From Nodosilinea sp. LEGE 07088 (GTDB taxonomy: Bacteria > Cyanobacteriota > Cyanobacteriia > Phormidesmidales > Phormidesmidaceae): a stretch of 55,446 bases of DNA. The position numbers and the translations under genes were made by a program. The DNA is taken from contig NZ_JADEWX010000021.1 in assembly GCF_015207395.1 (NCBI RefSeq), forward strand, positions 1-55,446. The letters run 5' to 3'. The notes beneath the pieces were generated by a model. That model did not search any database. It saw only the letters and a list, made by a program, of their open reading frames with translations, and had not been told where the DNA came from. Of the stretch, positions 1 to 8,656 are shown piece after piece (the stretch's first letter is position 1; every line of letters begins with the position of its first letter).

Positions 1-38
1 CCCCTATTCCCTATTCCCTCCCCCCTATTCCCTATCAC
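1..38. repeat. Short heptanucleotide-type repeat (CCCTATT variants)
   Basis: The first 38 bases are degenerate copies of CCCTATT/CCCTCCC. They run into the stop codon region of the dihydroorotate-dehydrogenase-like gene. The repeat is the same class of pyrimidine-rich 7-mer array found again near 2.2 kb and 48.9 kb. It resembles cyanobacterial short tandemly repeated repetitive (STRR) sequences. It probably extends beyond the window. Confidence 0.6.
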
Positions 39-1066
39 CCAAAATACCGAGAAGGCTGATGCGTCTGACCTGAGATTGGCCGATAGGTTTGAATCGATTT
101 GATATATTGAGCCCGCTCGTAGGCGCTGGGGTCTGGGCAGTTGATCTGGCTCATGCTGCCCTGGAGCTGCTGAATCGATTCGTATTCGTTGTCTTGCAGC
201 CAGGTGCGCATGTCCTGCTCTACGGTGCGCAGGTGATCGATGCCGTGGCGCAGCAGAGCGCTGACCATCATCGTGACATTGGCACCGGCCATCAGCAGTT
301 TGAGCGCATCCTGGGCCTGATGCACTCCCCCTGTTGCAGCAAAATCCATCGGCACTGTGCCATACAGAATGGCAATCCAGCGCAGGGGCAGACGCAGATC
401 CTGGGGAGTGCTGAGCAGCACATGGGGATAGGCTTCCAGGGCGTCGATGTCGAGGTCGGGCTGATAAAACCGATTGAACAACACCAGGCCGTCAACCCCC
501 GTTTGAGACAGCCGCTGGGCAAAATTGGCCAGATTGGTAAAGTAAGGGCTGAGCTTGACTGCCACAGGAATCGTGACCGCCTCAGTCACCGATCGCACGA
601 TGTCGAGATAGGCCGCTTCGAGCTGGGCCGCCGTTTGGTTGGGGTCTGTTGGTACAGCGTAGAGGTTGAGTTCCAGGGCATCGGCCCCGGCGGCTTCGAT
701 CAGCTGAGCATAGCTGGTCCAGCCGCCGGGGCTATCGCCATTGAGGCTGGCCATGATGGGAATATCCACCATGGCTTTAGCCTGACGAACATGGTCCAAA
801 TAGGCCTCGGCACTGACGTGAAAAAGGGACTGCTGGGGGAAGTAGGTCAGGGCCTCGGCATAGCTTTCAGTGCCCTGGTTGAGGTAATAGTTCAGCGCCA
901 GGCGGTCTGTTTGGATCTGTTCTTCAAACAGGGAGTGCAGCACGATAGCGCTGGCTCCGGCATCTTCTAGCTGCCGCAGGTGGCTGAGATCTTCGCTCAG
1001 GGGAGCACAGGCCCCCACCACCAGGGGAGACCTCAGGGTGAGGCCGAGGTAATGAGTGGTAAGCAT
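35..1066 (-). CDS. Dihydroorotate dehydrogenase-like flavoprotein
   Basis: This 343-residue protein has the (beta/alpha)8 FMN-barrel pattern of the dihydroorotate dehydrogenase family. It starts MLTTHYLGLTLRSPLVV, has a KLSPYF strand in mid-barrel and an ATGGVH phosphate-binding loop near residue 240. It belongs to the DHOD-like group often annotated next to pyruvate:ferredoxin oxidoreductase, not to the standard pyrimidine-pathway PyrD. An electron-transfer or oxidoreductase role is inferred; the substrate is unknown. It is the last gene of a minus-strand run with the bactofilin-like gene and nifJ, but repeats and gaps separate them, so co-transcription is uncertain. Confidence 0.8.
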   Translation of the reverse strand: MLTTHYLGLTLRSPLVVGACAPLSEDLSHLRQLEDAGASAIVLHSLFEEQIQTDRLALNYYLNQGTESYAEALTYFPQQSLFHVSAEAYLDHVRQAKAMVDIPIMASLNGDSPGGWTSYAQLIEAAGADALELNLYAVPTDPNQTAAQLEAAYLDIVRSVTEAVTIPVAVKLSPYFTNLANFAQRLSQTGVDGLVLFNRFYQPDLDIDALEAYPHVLLSTPQDLRLPLRWIAILYGTVPMDFAATGGVHQAQDALKLLMAGANVTMMVSALLRHGIDHLRTVEQDMRTWLQDNEYESIQQLQGSMSQINCPDPSAYERAQYIKSIQTYRPISGQTHQPSRYFG

Positions 1067-1123
1067 GGTCAGGCACGGAGAAGGGGGGTAAACAGAGGGG
1101 GAGTCTATCTCCCCCAGTTGTGG

Positions 1124-2026
1124 TTACTCAGGCTGGTGCTCGAGGCGATCGAGGCCAATCGGCAGGGTGTTCGCGGTTTGAACACCAAAGCGGGACAGCA
1201 GGGTGGCCCCAAAGCCAAACAGGGTAATCAAACTGACCAACAGCCCGCCCGCGATCGGAATCAGGCTGATTACAAACAGCAAAAACAACCCCAGCCAGAA
1301 GTGCTGGAAGCGGGCGTCTGGCTGGCGCGCGCGCAGCCGCCTGCCCAGCCAGACGCTCATGGAGATACCGCCTAAGAGCCAGGTGAGCAAGATAGCAATA
1401 TTGGCCAATGGAATCACGATCGCCCCCACCACGCTGCCCGAAACCAGCACGGTGAGAACAATCAGGCCGATGAATCCGCCAATGCCGTAGACCAGGCTCA
1501 TAAACGGACGGGCCTGGACCGCAGCGGCGATCGCATCGACATGGCCGGGCAGCAGCAATAGCAGTAGACAACCGGCGATCGCAGCCACCACAAAGGTCAC
1601 CGCCCAGATCGCCACGTTGCCCAGGTAGAGGGTGCCGAGCACGCCAAAGCGATCAAACATGCCACCAAAATTTTCTAGTACGGTAAACTCGCTGCCGTTG
1701 ACCACAGCACTCTCGGAGCGAATCACCTGGCCTCCAACGGCAAAGGCATCCCCGGCCACCTGAGCGTTGTCTTCGAGCCGGAGGTTGCCGCCAATAGCGA
1801 AGGCGTCGCCCTGCACGATCGCCCCCGGCTGCACGGTGAGGTCGCCGCCGATGACAAAGGCATCATTCACCGTCTGGGATTCAGCCACAACGACATCACC
1901 GCCAATTTTGAAGGTGTCTTGGTAGGTGGAGTTGGCCTGAGCGGGCATGTAGCCACCGCCCACCCACAGCGCCCAGAGCAGGGCCAGAAAGCCGATCAGC
2001 CACCATTTCGCGATTTTCCATTTCAT
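1124..2026 (-). CDS. Bactofilin-like polymer-forming repeat protein with membrane C-terminus
   Basis: This 300-residue protein begins with a hydrophobic signal or anchor (residues 8-32, ending near AQA). Next comes a run of beta-solenoid-like repeats of the type GDxxVxxGAxVxGDAFAIGG (about 38-115), as in polymer-forming cytoskeletal (bactofilin-like) proteins. Four hydrophobic segments follow (about 135-165, 175-200, 200-225, 245-280). The solenoid would lie outside the cytoplasmic membrane. The function is unknown; an envelope-structure role is a guess from the fold. GGAGAC lies just upstream of the ATG as a ribosome binding site. Confidence 0.6.
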   Translation of the reverse strand: MKWKIAKWWLIGFLALLWALWVGGGYMPAQANSTYQDTFKIGGDVVVAESQTVNDAFVIGGDLTVQPGAIVQGDAFAIGGNLRLEDNAQVAGDAFAVGGQVIRSESAVVNGSEFTVLENFGGMFDRFGVLGTLYLGNVAIWAVTFVVAAIAGCLLLLLLPGHVDAIAAAVQARPFMSLVYGIGGFIGLIVLTVLVSGSVVGAIVIPLANIAILLTWLLGGISMSVWLGRRLRARQPDARFQHFWLGLFLLFVISLIPIAGGLLVSLITLFGFGATLLSRFGVQTANTLPIGLDRLEHQPE

Positions 2027-2058
2027 GGGTTTGTCTCCTTGGTTAGAGTTTGAAAATT

Positions 2059-2176
2059 GAATGGGAATAGAGGGAATAGGGAGTAGGGGGAAGAGGGAAT
2101 AGGGAATAGGGGGAAGAGGGAATAGGCAGAGGGCGGAAGGCGAAGGGCGAAGGGCGAAGGGCGAAGGGCGAAGGGC
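2059..2176. repeat. Purine-rich heptanucleotide arrays (GGGAATA, then GGGCGAA)
   Basis: Between the bactofilin-like gene and nifJ lie variants of GGGAATA/GGGGAAG (about 2059-2125). Five near-perfect tandem GGGCGAA units follow (about 2139-2176). The 7-bp period is direct from the sequence. This is an STRR-type array; no coding function is seen. Confidence 0.85.
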
Positions 2177-2221
2177 AAAATTTAGGCTTTGACGAGCTCA
2201 GCTACCAATCCAAGATCCAAC

Positions 2222-2290
2222 TCCCCTACTCCCTACTCCCCACTCCCTACTCCCTACTCCCTACTCCCTACTCCCTACTCCCTACTCCCC
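2222..2290. repeat. CTCCCTA heptanucleotide array running into the nifJ stop codon
   Basis: About nine tandem copies of CTCCCTA/CTCCCCA occupy this stretch. The last unit contains the nifJ stop codon (read on the minus strand) and its final two codons, so array expansion or contraction occurs right at the end of the reading frame. Same repeat class as the neighbouring GGGCGAA array but a different unit. Confidence 0.88.
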
Positions 2291-5200
2291 CATCTCCGCC
2301 AGCGCCTCATACAGCCGCCACCGCGTCTGCACATCCTGCCCCACCTCCTGAAGCAGGGCTTTCGCGGCTTCGGGATGGCTGTGGGCCAGCATTTTGAACC
2401 GATTTTCGGCGTACATCGACTGCTCTACGGGCAGTTTGGGGGCGCGGCTGTCTACCCGGAGCGGGTTGAGGCCCTCGGCACGGCGGCGGGGGTCGTAGCG
2501 GTAGAGCAGCCAGCGACCCGACTCGACGATCGCCTTTTGGTGGTGCATGGCCGTGGCCATGTCGATGCCGTGGGCGATGCAGTGGCTGTAGGCGATGATC
2601 AGCGAGGGGCCGTCGTAGGCTTCGGCTTCCAGGAAGGCTTTGAGGGTGTGTTCGTCGCGGGCGCCCAGGGCGACGCTGGCGACGTAGGCGGTGCCGTAGG
2701 TCATGGCCATCAGGCCCAGGTCTTTTTTGGCGGTGGCTTTGCCGGCGGCGGCGAACTTGGCGACGGCGGCTTTGGGGGTGGCTTTGGACTGCTGGCCGCC
2801 GGTGTTGGAGTAGACCTCGGTGTCGAGGACGAGGATGTTGACGTTGCGGTTGCTCGCCAGCACATGGTCTAACCCGCCGTAGCCAATGTCGTAGGCCCAG
2901 CCGTCGCCGCCCACAATCCACACGCTCTTTTTCACCAGGTAGTCGGCCAGGGACAGCAGCCGCTGGAGGGTAGTTTGCAAGGATTCAGAGGCCTGGGGCA
3001 TCTCTGTGAGTAAGGCTTTGAGCTGGCCAACCCGCTCGCGCTGCTCCACGATGTCGGCTTCGTCACGCTGCTGGGCCTGGAGAATGGGCTGGGCCAGGGC
3101 GGGCAGGGCCGTCTCCCGGAATGGGTCTGAGGCGGCGACCTGCTCTAGAAGCTCGGCAGCATAGTCCGCCTGCTTGTCGATGGCAACCCGGAAGCCGAGA
3201 CCAAATTCGGCGTTGTCTTCAAACAGGGAGTTCGACCAGGCCGGGCCGCGGCCCTCAGCGTTGTGGCTCCAGGGAGTGGTGGGCAAGTTGCCGCCGTAGA
3301 TCGAGGAGCAGCCGGTGGCGTTGGCCACCAGCAGGCGATCGCCAAACAGCTGGGTCAGCAGCTTCAGGTAGGGGGTTTCGCCGCAGCCCGCGCAGGCCCC
3401 GGAAAATTCAAACAGCGGTTCCTGCATCTGCTGCTGGCTGACCTTGTGCAGGTTCAGCGAGGCGCGATCGGGGTTGGGCAGCTGGAGGAAGAACTCCCAG
3501 TTGGGCTTTTCCTGCTGCCGCAGGTCGATGGTTTCGTCAGCCCGGGTGTCGTCAATGCTGTCTGGCTCAGGCGAGTCATCCCCAGAGACGGCTTGCCCAG
3601 AGACGGCTTGATAAACCGGCGTCATATTGATCGCTTTGAGTCGGGGGATGGCCTTATTTTTAGCTGGGCACACATCCACGCAGATGCCGCAGCCGGTGCA
3701 GTCTTCCGCCGCCACCTGAATCGTAAATTCCTGGTTGGCCCACTCGCGGGCCGGGGTGTGCTTGAAGCCATCGGGGGCCGCAGCGAGCCGCTCGGGCTCG
3801 TACACTTTGCTGCGAATCACGGCGTGGGGGCAAACCATCACGCATTTGCCGCACTGCACACACACCGCCGGGTCCCACACGGGAATGGTCTGGGCAATGT
3901 TGCGCTTTTCCCACTGGGTGGTGCCGGTGGGGTAGGTGCCGTCGCAGGGCAGGGCGCTGACCGGAATGGCGTCGCCCTGGCGCTGCATCATCGGGGCCAG
4001 CACGGTTTGCACAAAGGCCGGGGCGCGATCGCTGACCGGAGACGTCAGCGGCGGCATCGTCGCGTCTTGAGCCGCTGAACCATAGGGAACGTCGTATAGG
4101 TGCTGGAGGGTTTGATCTACCGCTTGCAGGTTCATGGCGACGATCGCGTCGCCCTTTTTGGCATAGGTCTTGCGAATCGAGTCTTTAATGGCCGCGACCG
4201 CCTCGACCTCAGGCAAAATCTGCGACAGGGCAAAAAAGCAGGTCTGCATCACGGTGTTGATGTGGTTGCCCATTCCGGCTGCTCGGGCCACCTGATAGGC
4301 GTTGATGGCATAGACCCGCAACTGCTTTTGCAGAATCTGGGCCTGAATGCGATCGGGGAACTGATGCCAGGTTTCCTCAGGGGCGTAGGGCGAGTTGACC
4401 AGAAAGGTCGCCCCAGCGATCGCGGGCGCCAAAATATCCAGCTGCTCCAGCAGCATCCACTGGTGGCAGGCGACCAGATTTGCCTGGTCAATCAGGTAGG
4501 GCGCATGAATGGGGGCAGGGCCAAACCTGAGGTGGGAGGTAGTGACTGAGCCCGATTTCTTCGAGTCGTAAACGAAGTAACCCTGGGCGTAGTTTTTGGT
4601 GGCTTCGCCAATAATTTTAATCGTGTTTTTGTTGGCCCCCACGGTGCCATCTGCCCCCAGGCCGTAAAAGACCGCTCGCACCGTCTGCGCTGACTCAATC
4701 GAGAAGGTGGGGTCGTAGGCCAGGCTGGTGTGGGTGACATCGTCGTGGATGCCGATGGTGAAGTGATTCTTGGGGCCAGGCCGATTGCCCTGAAACCCAT
4801 CGAGCAATAAATTGTCGAAAACGGCCTTCACCATCGCCGGGGTAAATTCCTTAGACGACAGGCCGTAGCGCCCGCCAACCACCACCGGAAAGCCTTGGCC
4901 AACGGGGGCGAACCGCTGCTCTAGCAGGGCACTGAGCACGTCCAGGTAGAGGGGTTCGCCAGTACTGCCGGGCTCTTTGGTGCGATCGAGCACGCTGATC
5001 GCCTTGACGGTGGGGGGCAGGGCGGCGACGAAGCGCTGCGGGTCAAAGGGACGGTAGAGCCGCACCACTACCACGCCCACATTTTCGCCCTGGTCGTTGA
5101 GGGCATCGACCGTGGCGCGAACGGTTTCACACCCCGAGCCCATCAGCACGGCAACCCGCTCAGCAGTGGGGCTGCCGTAGTACTCAAAGGGCCGATACCG

Positions 5201-5986
5201 CCGTCCGGTGAGCTGGGCAAAGGTATCCATCACCTGCTCTACAATACCGATGCAGCCCTGATAGTAGGGGTTCACCGTTTCCCGCGCCTGGAAAAACACG
5301 TCCGGATTTTGGGCCGTGCCGCGAATAACGGGATGATCGGGGCTGAGGGCGCGCTGGCGATGCTGGGCAATCAGCGCGTCGTCCGTCAGCGATCGCAGCA
5401 CATCCTCGGGCAGCAGCTCAATTTTTTGGATTTCGTGGGAGGTGCGAAAGCCGTCAAAAAAGTGAATGAAGGGAATGCGGCTGGCGAAGGTGGCGGCGGT
5501 GGCGATCGCGGCCATATCCTGGGCCTCCTGCACCGAGGCCGAGCACAGCAGGCCAAAGCCCGTCCCCCGCGCCGCCATCACATCGCTGTGGTCGCCAAAG
5601 ATCGACAGTGCCTGGGCCGCCACCGAGCGGGCCGCCACGTGAATCACGCAGGGGGTCAGCTCCCCGGCAATCTTGTACAGATTGGGCAGCATCAGCAGCA
5701 AACCCTGGGAAGCAGTGAAAGTGGTGGTCAGCGCCCCCGTTTGCAAGGCACCATGCACCGCTCCGGCCACGCCCCCCTCGCTCTGCATCTCTACGATCGC
5801 GGGTACGGTGCCCCATAGGTTGGGCCTGCCGCTGGCGGCCCAGGCATCGGCCCATTCCCCCATCGGCGAGGCCGGGGTAATCGGATAAATGGCAATTACT
5901 TCATTCAGGGCATAGGCTACCCGCGCTACGGCTTCGTTGCCGTCTAGGGTGGCCGTCGTCGTCTGGAGCAAGGTGGAGACCGTCAT
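2282..5986 (-). CDS. nifJ: Pyruvate:ferredoxin (flavodoxin) oxidoreductase
   Basis: This homodimeric-type PFOR of 1234 residues oxidises pyruvate with CoA to acetyl-CoA, CO2 and reduced ferredoxin or flavodoxin. Visible features are the N-terminal pyruvate-binding domain (YPITPASPMGEW), two 4Fe-4S motifs (CVQCGKCVMVCP and CTGCGICVDVCP), the CAGCGETPY cluster loop and the TPP-binding GDGWAYDIGYGGLDH segment. I chose ATG 5986 because the protein from there begins as the family does and GAGGAT lies about ten bases upstream. The frame stays open to 6169, but that extension has no homologous character. A copy of the tandem TGAGGAA motif lies 69-89 bp upstream. With Hox hydrogenase and Pta nearby, a fermentative role is likely, although cyanobacterial PFOR can also act in light. 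Confidence 0.97.
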   Translation of the reverse strand: MTVSTLLQTTTATLDGNEAVARVAYALNEVIAIYPITPASPMGEWADAWAASGRPNLWGTVPAIVEMQSEGGVAGAVHGALQTGALTTTFTASQGLLLMLPNLYKIAGELTPCVIHVAARSVAAQALSIFGDHSDVMAARGTGFGLLCSASVQEAQDMAAIATAATFASRIPFIHFFDGFRTSHEIQKIELLPEDVLRSLTDDALIAQHRQRALSPDHPVIRGTAQNPDVFFQARETVNPYYQGCIGIVEQVMDTFAQLTGRRYRPFEYYGSPTAERVAVLMGSGCETVRATVDALNDQGENVGVVVVRLYRPFDPQRFVAALPPTVKAISVLDRTKEPGSTGEPLYLDVLSALLEQRFAPVGQGFPVVVGGRYGLSSKEFTPAMVKAVFDNLLLDGFQGNRPGPKNHFTIGIHDDVTHTSLAYDPTFSIESAQTVRAVFYGLGADGTVGANKNTIKIIGEATKNYAQGYFVYDSKKSGSVTTSHLRFGPAPIHAPYLIDQANLVACHQWMLLEQLDILAPAIAGATFLVNSPYAPEETWHQFPDRIQAQILQKQLRVYAINAYQVARAAGMGNHINTVMQTCFFALSQILPEVEAVAAIKDSIRKTYAKKGDAIVAMNLQAVDQTLQHLYDVPYGSAAQDATMPPLTSPVSDRAPAFVQTVLAPMMQRQGDAIPVSALPCDGTYPTGTTQWEKRNIAQTIPVWDPAVCVQCGKCVMVCPHAVIRSKVYEPERLAAAPDGFKHTPAREWANQEFTIQVAAEDCTGCGICVDVCPAKNKAIPRLKAINMTPVYQAVSGQAVSGDDSPEPDSIDDTRADETIDLRQQEKPNWEFFLQLPNPDRASLNLHKVSQQQMQEPLFEFSGACAGCGETPYLKLLTQLFGDRLLVANATGCSSIYGGNLPTTPWSHNAEGRGPAWSNSLFEDNAEFGLGFRVAIDKQADYAAELLEQVAASDPFRETALPALAQPILQAQQRDEADIVEQRERVGQLKALLTEMPQASESLQTTLQRLLSLADYLVKKSVWIVGGDGWAYDIGYGGLDHVLASNRNVNILVLDTEVYSNTGGQQSKATPKAAVAKFAAAGKATAKKDLGLMAMTYGTAYVASVALGARDEHTLKAFLEAEAYDGPSLIIAYSHCIAHGIDMATAMHHQKAIVESGRWLLYRYDPRRRAEGLNPLRVDSRAPKLPVEQSMYAENRFKMLAHSHPEAAKALLQEVGQDVQTRWRLYEALAEMGE

Positions 5987-6054
5987 AGCGGTAATCCTCA
6001 AACAGCTGTCGTTAGGTAGCTTTTGCTGGCCTCTGGACTTCAGCTTAGAGAGAG

Positions 6055-6075
6055 AGTTTGAGGAAGTTGTGAAGG
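6055..6075 (-). promoter_or_regulatory. Tandem TGAGGAA-type operator upstream of nifJ
   Basis: The plus strand reads TTTGAGGAAGTTGTGAAGG, two half sites spaced 11 bp, 68 bp before the nifJ ATG. It matches nine other copies in the window. The orientation relative to the gene is the same in all of them. Confidence 0.65.
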
Positions 6076-6110
6076 TGTTGGGGGCGATCGCTCCACGTGA
6101 AGGCGATACG

Positions 6111-6521
6111 ATGAACATACTTGCTTTAAGATTGACTAAGAGAATCATGTCGAATGATGCTAAAGCCATCCAAGAAATTGAAGAATTTATAGAAGATTGG
6201 CATTGGGATGATAGATCTCATAAGTACGCACAAGAATTGTGCAGATTTTTATTTCAATTTCTAGATAGCCTAAAACAGCAACACCTTACAGAGAAAACGA
6301 TACGAAAGCATACAAGCAACTGTTCGCTTATAGGAGCATTTGAGTGTGGCTATGGATATCGGGATGGGTTTTCCCCGGGAGTAGTGTTCTCTAGCCCAGA
6401 AGCAAACTATGAGTATGAATTCAATAGAAAAGTTAGCGATTCCAAGTATGCAATGGATTCATATAGATCGACTTGGAGAAAAATACATAATTATACAAAG
6501 CAACTGGGTTTGACTGACTAG
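6111..6521 (+). CDS. Hypothetical protein
   Basis: I do not recognise this protein of about 136 residues, divergent from nifJ. Start candidates are ATG 6111 (GAAGG nine bases upstream) and ATG 6147. It is rich in charged and aromatic residues, with no membrane segment and no clear catalytic motif. Its N-terminal half looks helical (IQEIEEFIEDWHW, ELCRFLFQFLDSL). Base composition is more AT-rich and lacks the HIP1 density of its neighbours, which suggests acquired DNA. The following gene is on the same strand with a 134-bp gap. Confidence 0.55.
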   Translation: MNILALRLTKRIMSNDAKAIQEIEEFIEDWHWDDRSHKYAQELCRFLFQFLDSLKQQHLTEKTIRKHTSNCSLIGAFECGYGYRDGFSPGVVFSSPEANYEYEFNRKVSDSKYAMDSYRSTWRKIHNYTKQLGLTD

Positions 6522-6578
6522 CTTTTTTCATGATTTGTATAAATTAACTAATTCGTCATCGTCGAAGTCCTAAATTCG

Positions 6579-6594
6579 AACAGATGTATCTGTT
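6579..6594. promoter_or_regulatory. Palindrome AACAGATGTATCTGTT
   Basis: A perfect 7-2-7 inverted repeat lies 62 bp upstream of the ATG at 6656. Its size and position fit an operator for that gene, but no regulator is known and a chance palindrome cannot be excluded. Confidence 0.3.
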
Positions 6595-6655
6595 GAGCAA
6601 GTTGGCTCAGACGCTTACGATAGAATGTAAGCCTAGTTTTGAGGAATGAGGAGAC

Positions 6656-7192
6656 ATGAAGAAAAAGAGAAAAGGGGGAGGCATAGGCTTTGGGAATGTA
6701 CAAAAACCTGAAGCTGAGAGTATTGTGATATCAGATTTTGAACCCCAAGCTGAACGCGAGCCCTGGGTTGAGCAAGAATCTCGCATCGCCGAGCTGATTG
6801 GTGACCTTGATGAGTGCCCCTTTGGCAAGGCTATGTCAAAGTTTTACGATCATTTGCGTAGTTCTTTAGAACTGCCTTGTGAGGTTACGGGTATTGAAGA
6901 TTTTCGGTGGGAAGAGCGCTATGTCCTCGGGCCGCCTAAGCCTAAGGAGTATGCGAGACTAAGAGAGAAACAGCCGTCGTTTCGGGATACCTTTGAGCTT
7001 CTGTCAATCGAGCAGGGTGTTGTGTCAAAGTGGATGCTTTTTGCAGGTGAAGACTTAGCAGCTCACGTTCGACGTAAGTCGGATGGTAAAGCGTTCTGTC
7101 TTGGCCTCGCTGAATTAAAAGCTACCAATAAAAATTCTAAGAACCATCAATTGCTTAGTGATTACGTGATGTACTTTGTCAATTATCGATAA
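6656..7192 (+). CDS. Hypothetical acidic protein, possibly CcbP-like
   Basis: This 178-residue soluble protein has a basic start (MKKKRKGGG) and then an acidic body. The order of elements (IAELIGDLDECPFGK, FYDHLRSSLELPCEV, a short basic beta region, then LGLAEL and a helical end) is reminiscent of the small cyanobacterial calcium-binding protein CcbP, but I see no decisive motif. The start is supported by GAGGAGAC six bases before the ATG. The C-terminus ends at YFVNYR. Low GC and isolation from the hox/nif genes again suggest an accessory insertion. Confidence 0.5.
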   Translation: MKKKRKGGGIGFGNVQKPEAESIVISDFEPQAEREPWVEQESRIAELIGDLDECPFGKAMSKFYDHLRSSLELPCEVTGIEDFRWEERYVLGPPKPKEYARLREKQPSFRDTFELLSIEQGVVSKWMLFAGEDLAAHVRRKSDGKAFCLGLAELKATNKNSKNHQLLSDYVMYFVNYR

Positions 7193-7220
7193 TTCAAGCT
7201 GAAATCTTGAAAACTCTCTG

Positions 7221-8255
7221 CTATCCCCAGCGCCGGAAAAAGGAGTTTTCTTGCCAGACGCTGGCCGTGCGGTGTTCCATGTCGGCCAGCGCCTCAGCAC
7301 TGAGAGACTGAAAGGCCCGAGCGGTGGCGACATTTTCTTCTAGGTGGGCCAGCGTCTCGGCGGCAATAATGGCGGTGTGTACCCCCGCTTGAGAGAGCGC
7401 ATAGCCCATGGCTTCCGGCATGCCGGAAAGCACGCCCGGCTTAAACAACCGACCGTAGGCGGGGACTTTCATCGCGATGATCCCCACCTGCTGCTGCTGG
7501 GCCACGGGCAGCACGGTGGTAATAAAGGGCCGTTGGGTATGCCGATCCGCCGCGTTGATGGGCACCAGAGCGGTGTCGAAGGGGTAGCGCTGGAGGGCGG
7601 CCACAATAATGTCTGGGTTGTGGTGGCCCGTCACCCCCACATGGCCCACCAGCCCCTGGGCCTGGGCCTCTTGGGCCGCTTTGATCGCACCCGTCTGGGG
7701 CTGCAAGATCGTGTCTAAGTCCCAAGCGTGGGTGAGGGCATGGAACTGCCAGAGGTCGATGCGATCGGTCTGGAGACGTTTGAGGGATTGCTCTAAGTCG
7801 CGCCAGGCCCCGTCATACCCGCGCTGGCTGGTTTTGGTGGCGATCGCCACCTCAGCCCGGTGAGCCGGGAGCACCTGCCCCAAAAAGGCCTCGCTGGGGC
7901 CATAGTTAGCCGCCGTATCGAAATAGCGCACACCCAGGGCCAGGGCTCGCTCGATAATGGCCAGGGCCTCGGCTTCGTCTTGAGTGCGGGACAGCGGTGA
8001 GGCCGAACCCCCCAACCCCAGCACCGGCAGCACCAGACCCGTCTGGCCTAAAGGCCGCTCGGGCATGGCATCCAGGGAGGCCGAAGCCTCTGTAGCCGGG
8101 CTGAACGGCTCGGTGGGCAGCGCCGTTGAGCCGCTGGGGAGGATCGCCTGAGAAGACGTCATCGCTCGCTGGCAGGCAGACATGCCGAAGGCACCGCCCA
8201 GGGCACCCAGGGCCGAGGCCAAAAACTGACGGCGGTTGTGGGGAGAGGGAGTCAT
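7221..8255 (-). CDS. Tat-exported aldo/keto reductase, probable lipoprotein
   Basis: This 344-residue protein starts with a twin-arginine signal (NRRQFLAS, residues 7-14) and a lipobox-like MSAC with Cys28. A Tat-translocated lipoprotein is therefore likely. The rest is an aldo/keto reductase barrel: YFDTAANYG supplies the Asp and Tyr, IATKTS the Lys and WQFHAL the His of the AKR tetrad. NADPH-dependent carbonyl reduction is the family reaction; an exported member implies cofactor loading before export. The physiological substrate is unknown. No operon partner is visible. Confidence 0.87.
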   Translation of the reverse strand: MTPSPHNRRQFLASALGALGGAFGMSACQRAMTSSQAILPSGSTALPTEPFSPATEASASLDAMPERPLGQTGLVLPVLGLGGSASPLSRTQDEAEALAIIERALALGVRYFDTAANYGPSEAFLGQVLPAHRAEVAIATKTSQRGYDGAWRDLEQSLKRLQTDRIDLWQFHALTHAWDLDTILQPQTGAIKAAQEAQAQGLVGHVGVTGHHNPDIIVAALQRYPFDTALVPINAADRHTQRPFITTVLPVAQQQQVGIIAMKVPAYGRLFKPGVLSGMPEAMGYALSQAGVHTAIIAAETLAHLEENVATARAFQSLSAEALADMEHRTASVWQENSFFRRWG

Positions 8256-8256
8256 C

Positions 8257-8656
8257 GGAGAAGGGCGATCGCGTCAAAGACTTGACTGGCCTTATGCTAA
8301 CAAGCTGGTTCCTAAAGGGGGCGATCGGTGCGAATTCACCATTTGTGCTTGATACCAAATCCTATCTGTATACCCCCGGTTCGTAGGGGCATAGCATGCT
8401 ATGCCCCTACGAGGTTCCTGATTATGAATCGGAGTTTCCCAAATCGGATTTGGTATGACTCAATTATTAGGATGGGTTGGCGATAGCGTAAGGGGCGCTT
8501 CAGCGCCTTGGTCTGGAAGACGCAGGAGCGTTAGGGAGTGGTGTCAACGCAGGAGCGTTGGCACCATCAAAAGCCAAGCAGGGATGGGGGTTTGGGTAGC
8601 GATCGCGATTGTCTTTTGGACACCCTTCAGGAACGCTGAAACCGCTGGGCAAGGTC
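8257..8656. other. Intergenic stretch with MITE-like element and short palindromes
   Basis: Apart from the element at 8352-8456, it contains several short inverted repeats: GGGGCGCTTCAGCGCC near 8491 and GGTGTCAACGC with GCGTTGGCACC near 8540-8566. ACGCAGGAGCGTT occurs twice, about 26 bp apart. These look like REP-type palindromes. I see no convincing gene; frames here do not show family homology. Confidence 0.5.
8352..8456. mobile_element. MITE-like element with 11-bp terminal inverted repeats
   Basis: The ends ATACCAAATCC (8352-8362) and GGATTTGGTAT (8446-8456) are perfect inverted repeats. In the middle, 8382-8411 is a perfect 30-bp palindrome (15-bp arms, centre at GCATGC). The whole is 105 bp with no reading frame. 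Terminal repeats plus internal palindrome fit a non-autonomous miniature element of a kind dispersed in cyanobacterial genomes. The parent transposase is not in the window. Confidence 0.7.

Noticed and set aside
6011-6017. GTTAGGT as a cassette border for the genes at 6111-7192
   Set aside because: GTTRRRY is expected about once per kilobase per strand by chance, and no attC stem follows these genes.
5987-6169. Longer N-terminus of NifJ up to 6169
   Set aside because: The additional 61 residues have no family counterpart and overlap the operator and the promoter region; ATG 5986 has a ribosome site.
8609-8656. FGHPSGTLKPLGK stretch resembling a PrpF-type motif
   Set aside because: Only a dozen residues match, no other part of the family is present and the frame continues into repeats.
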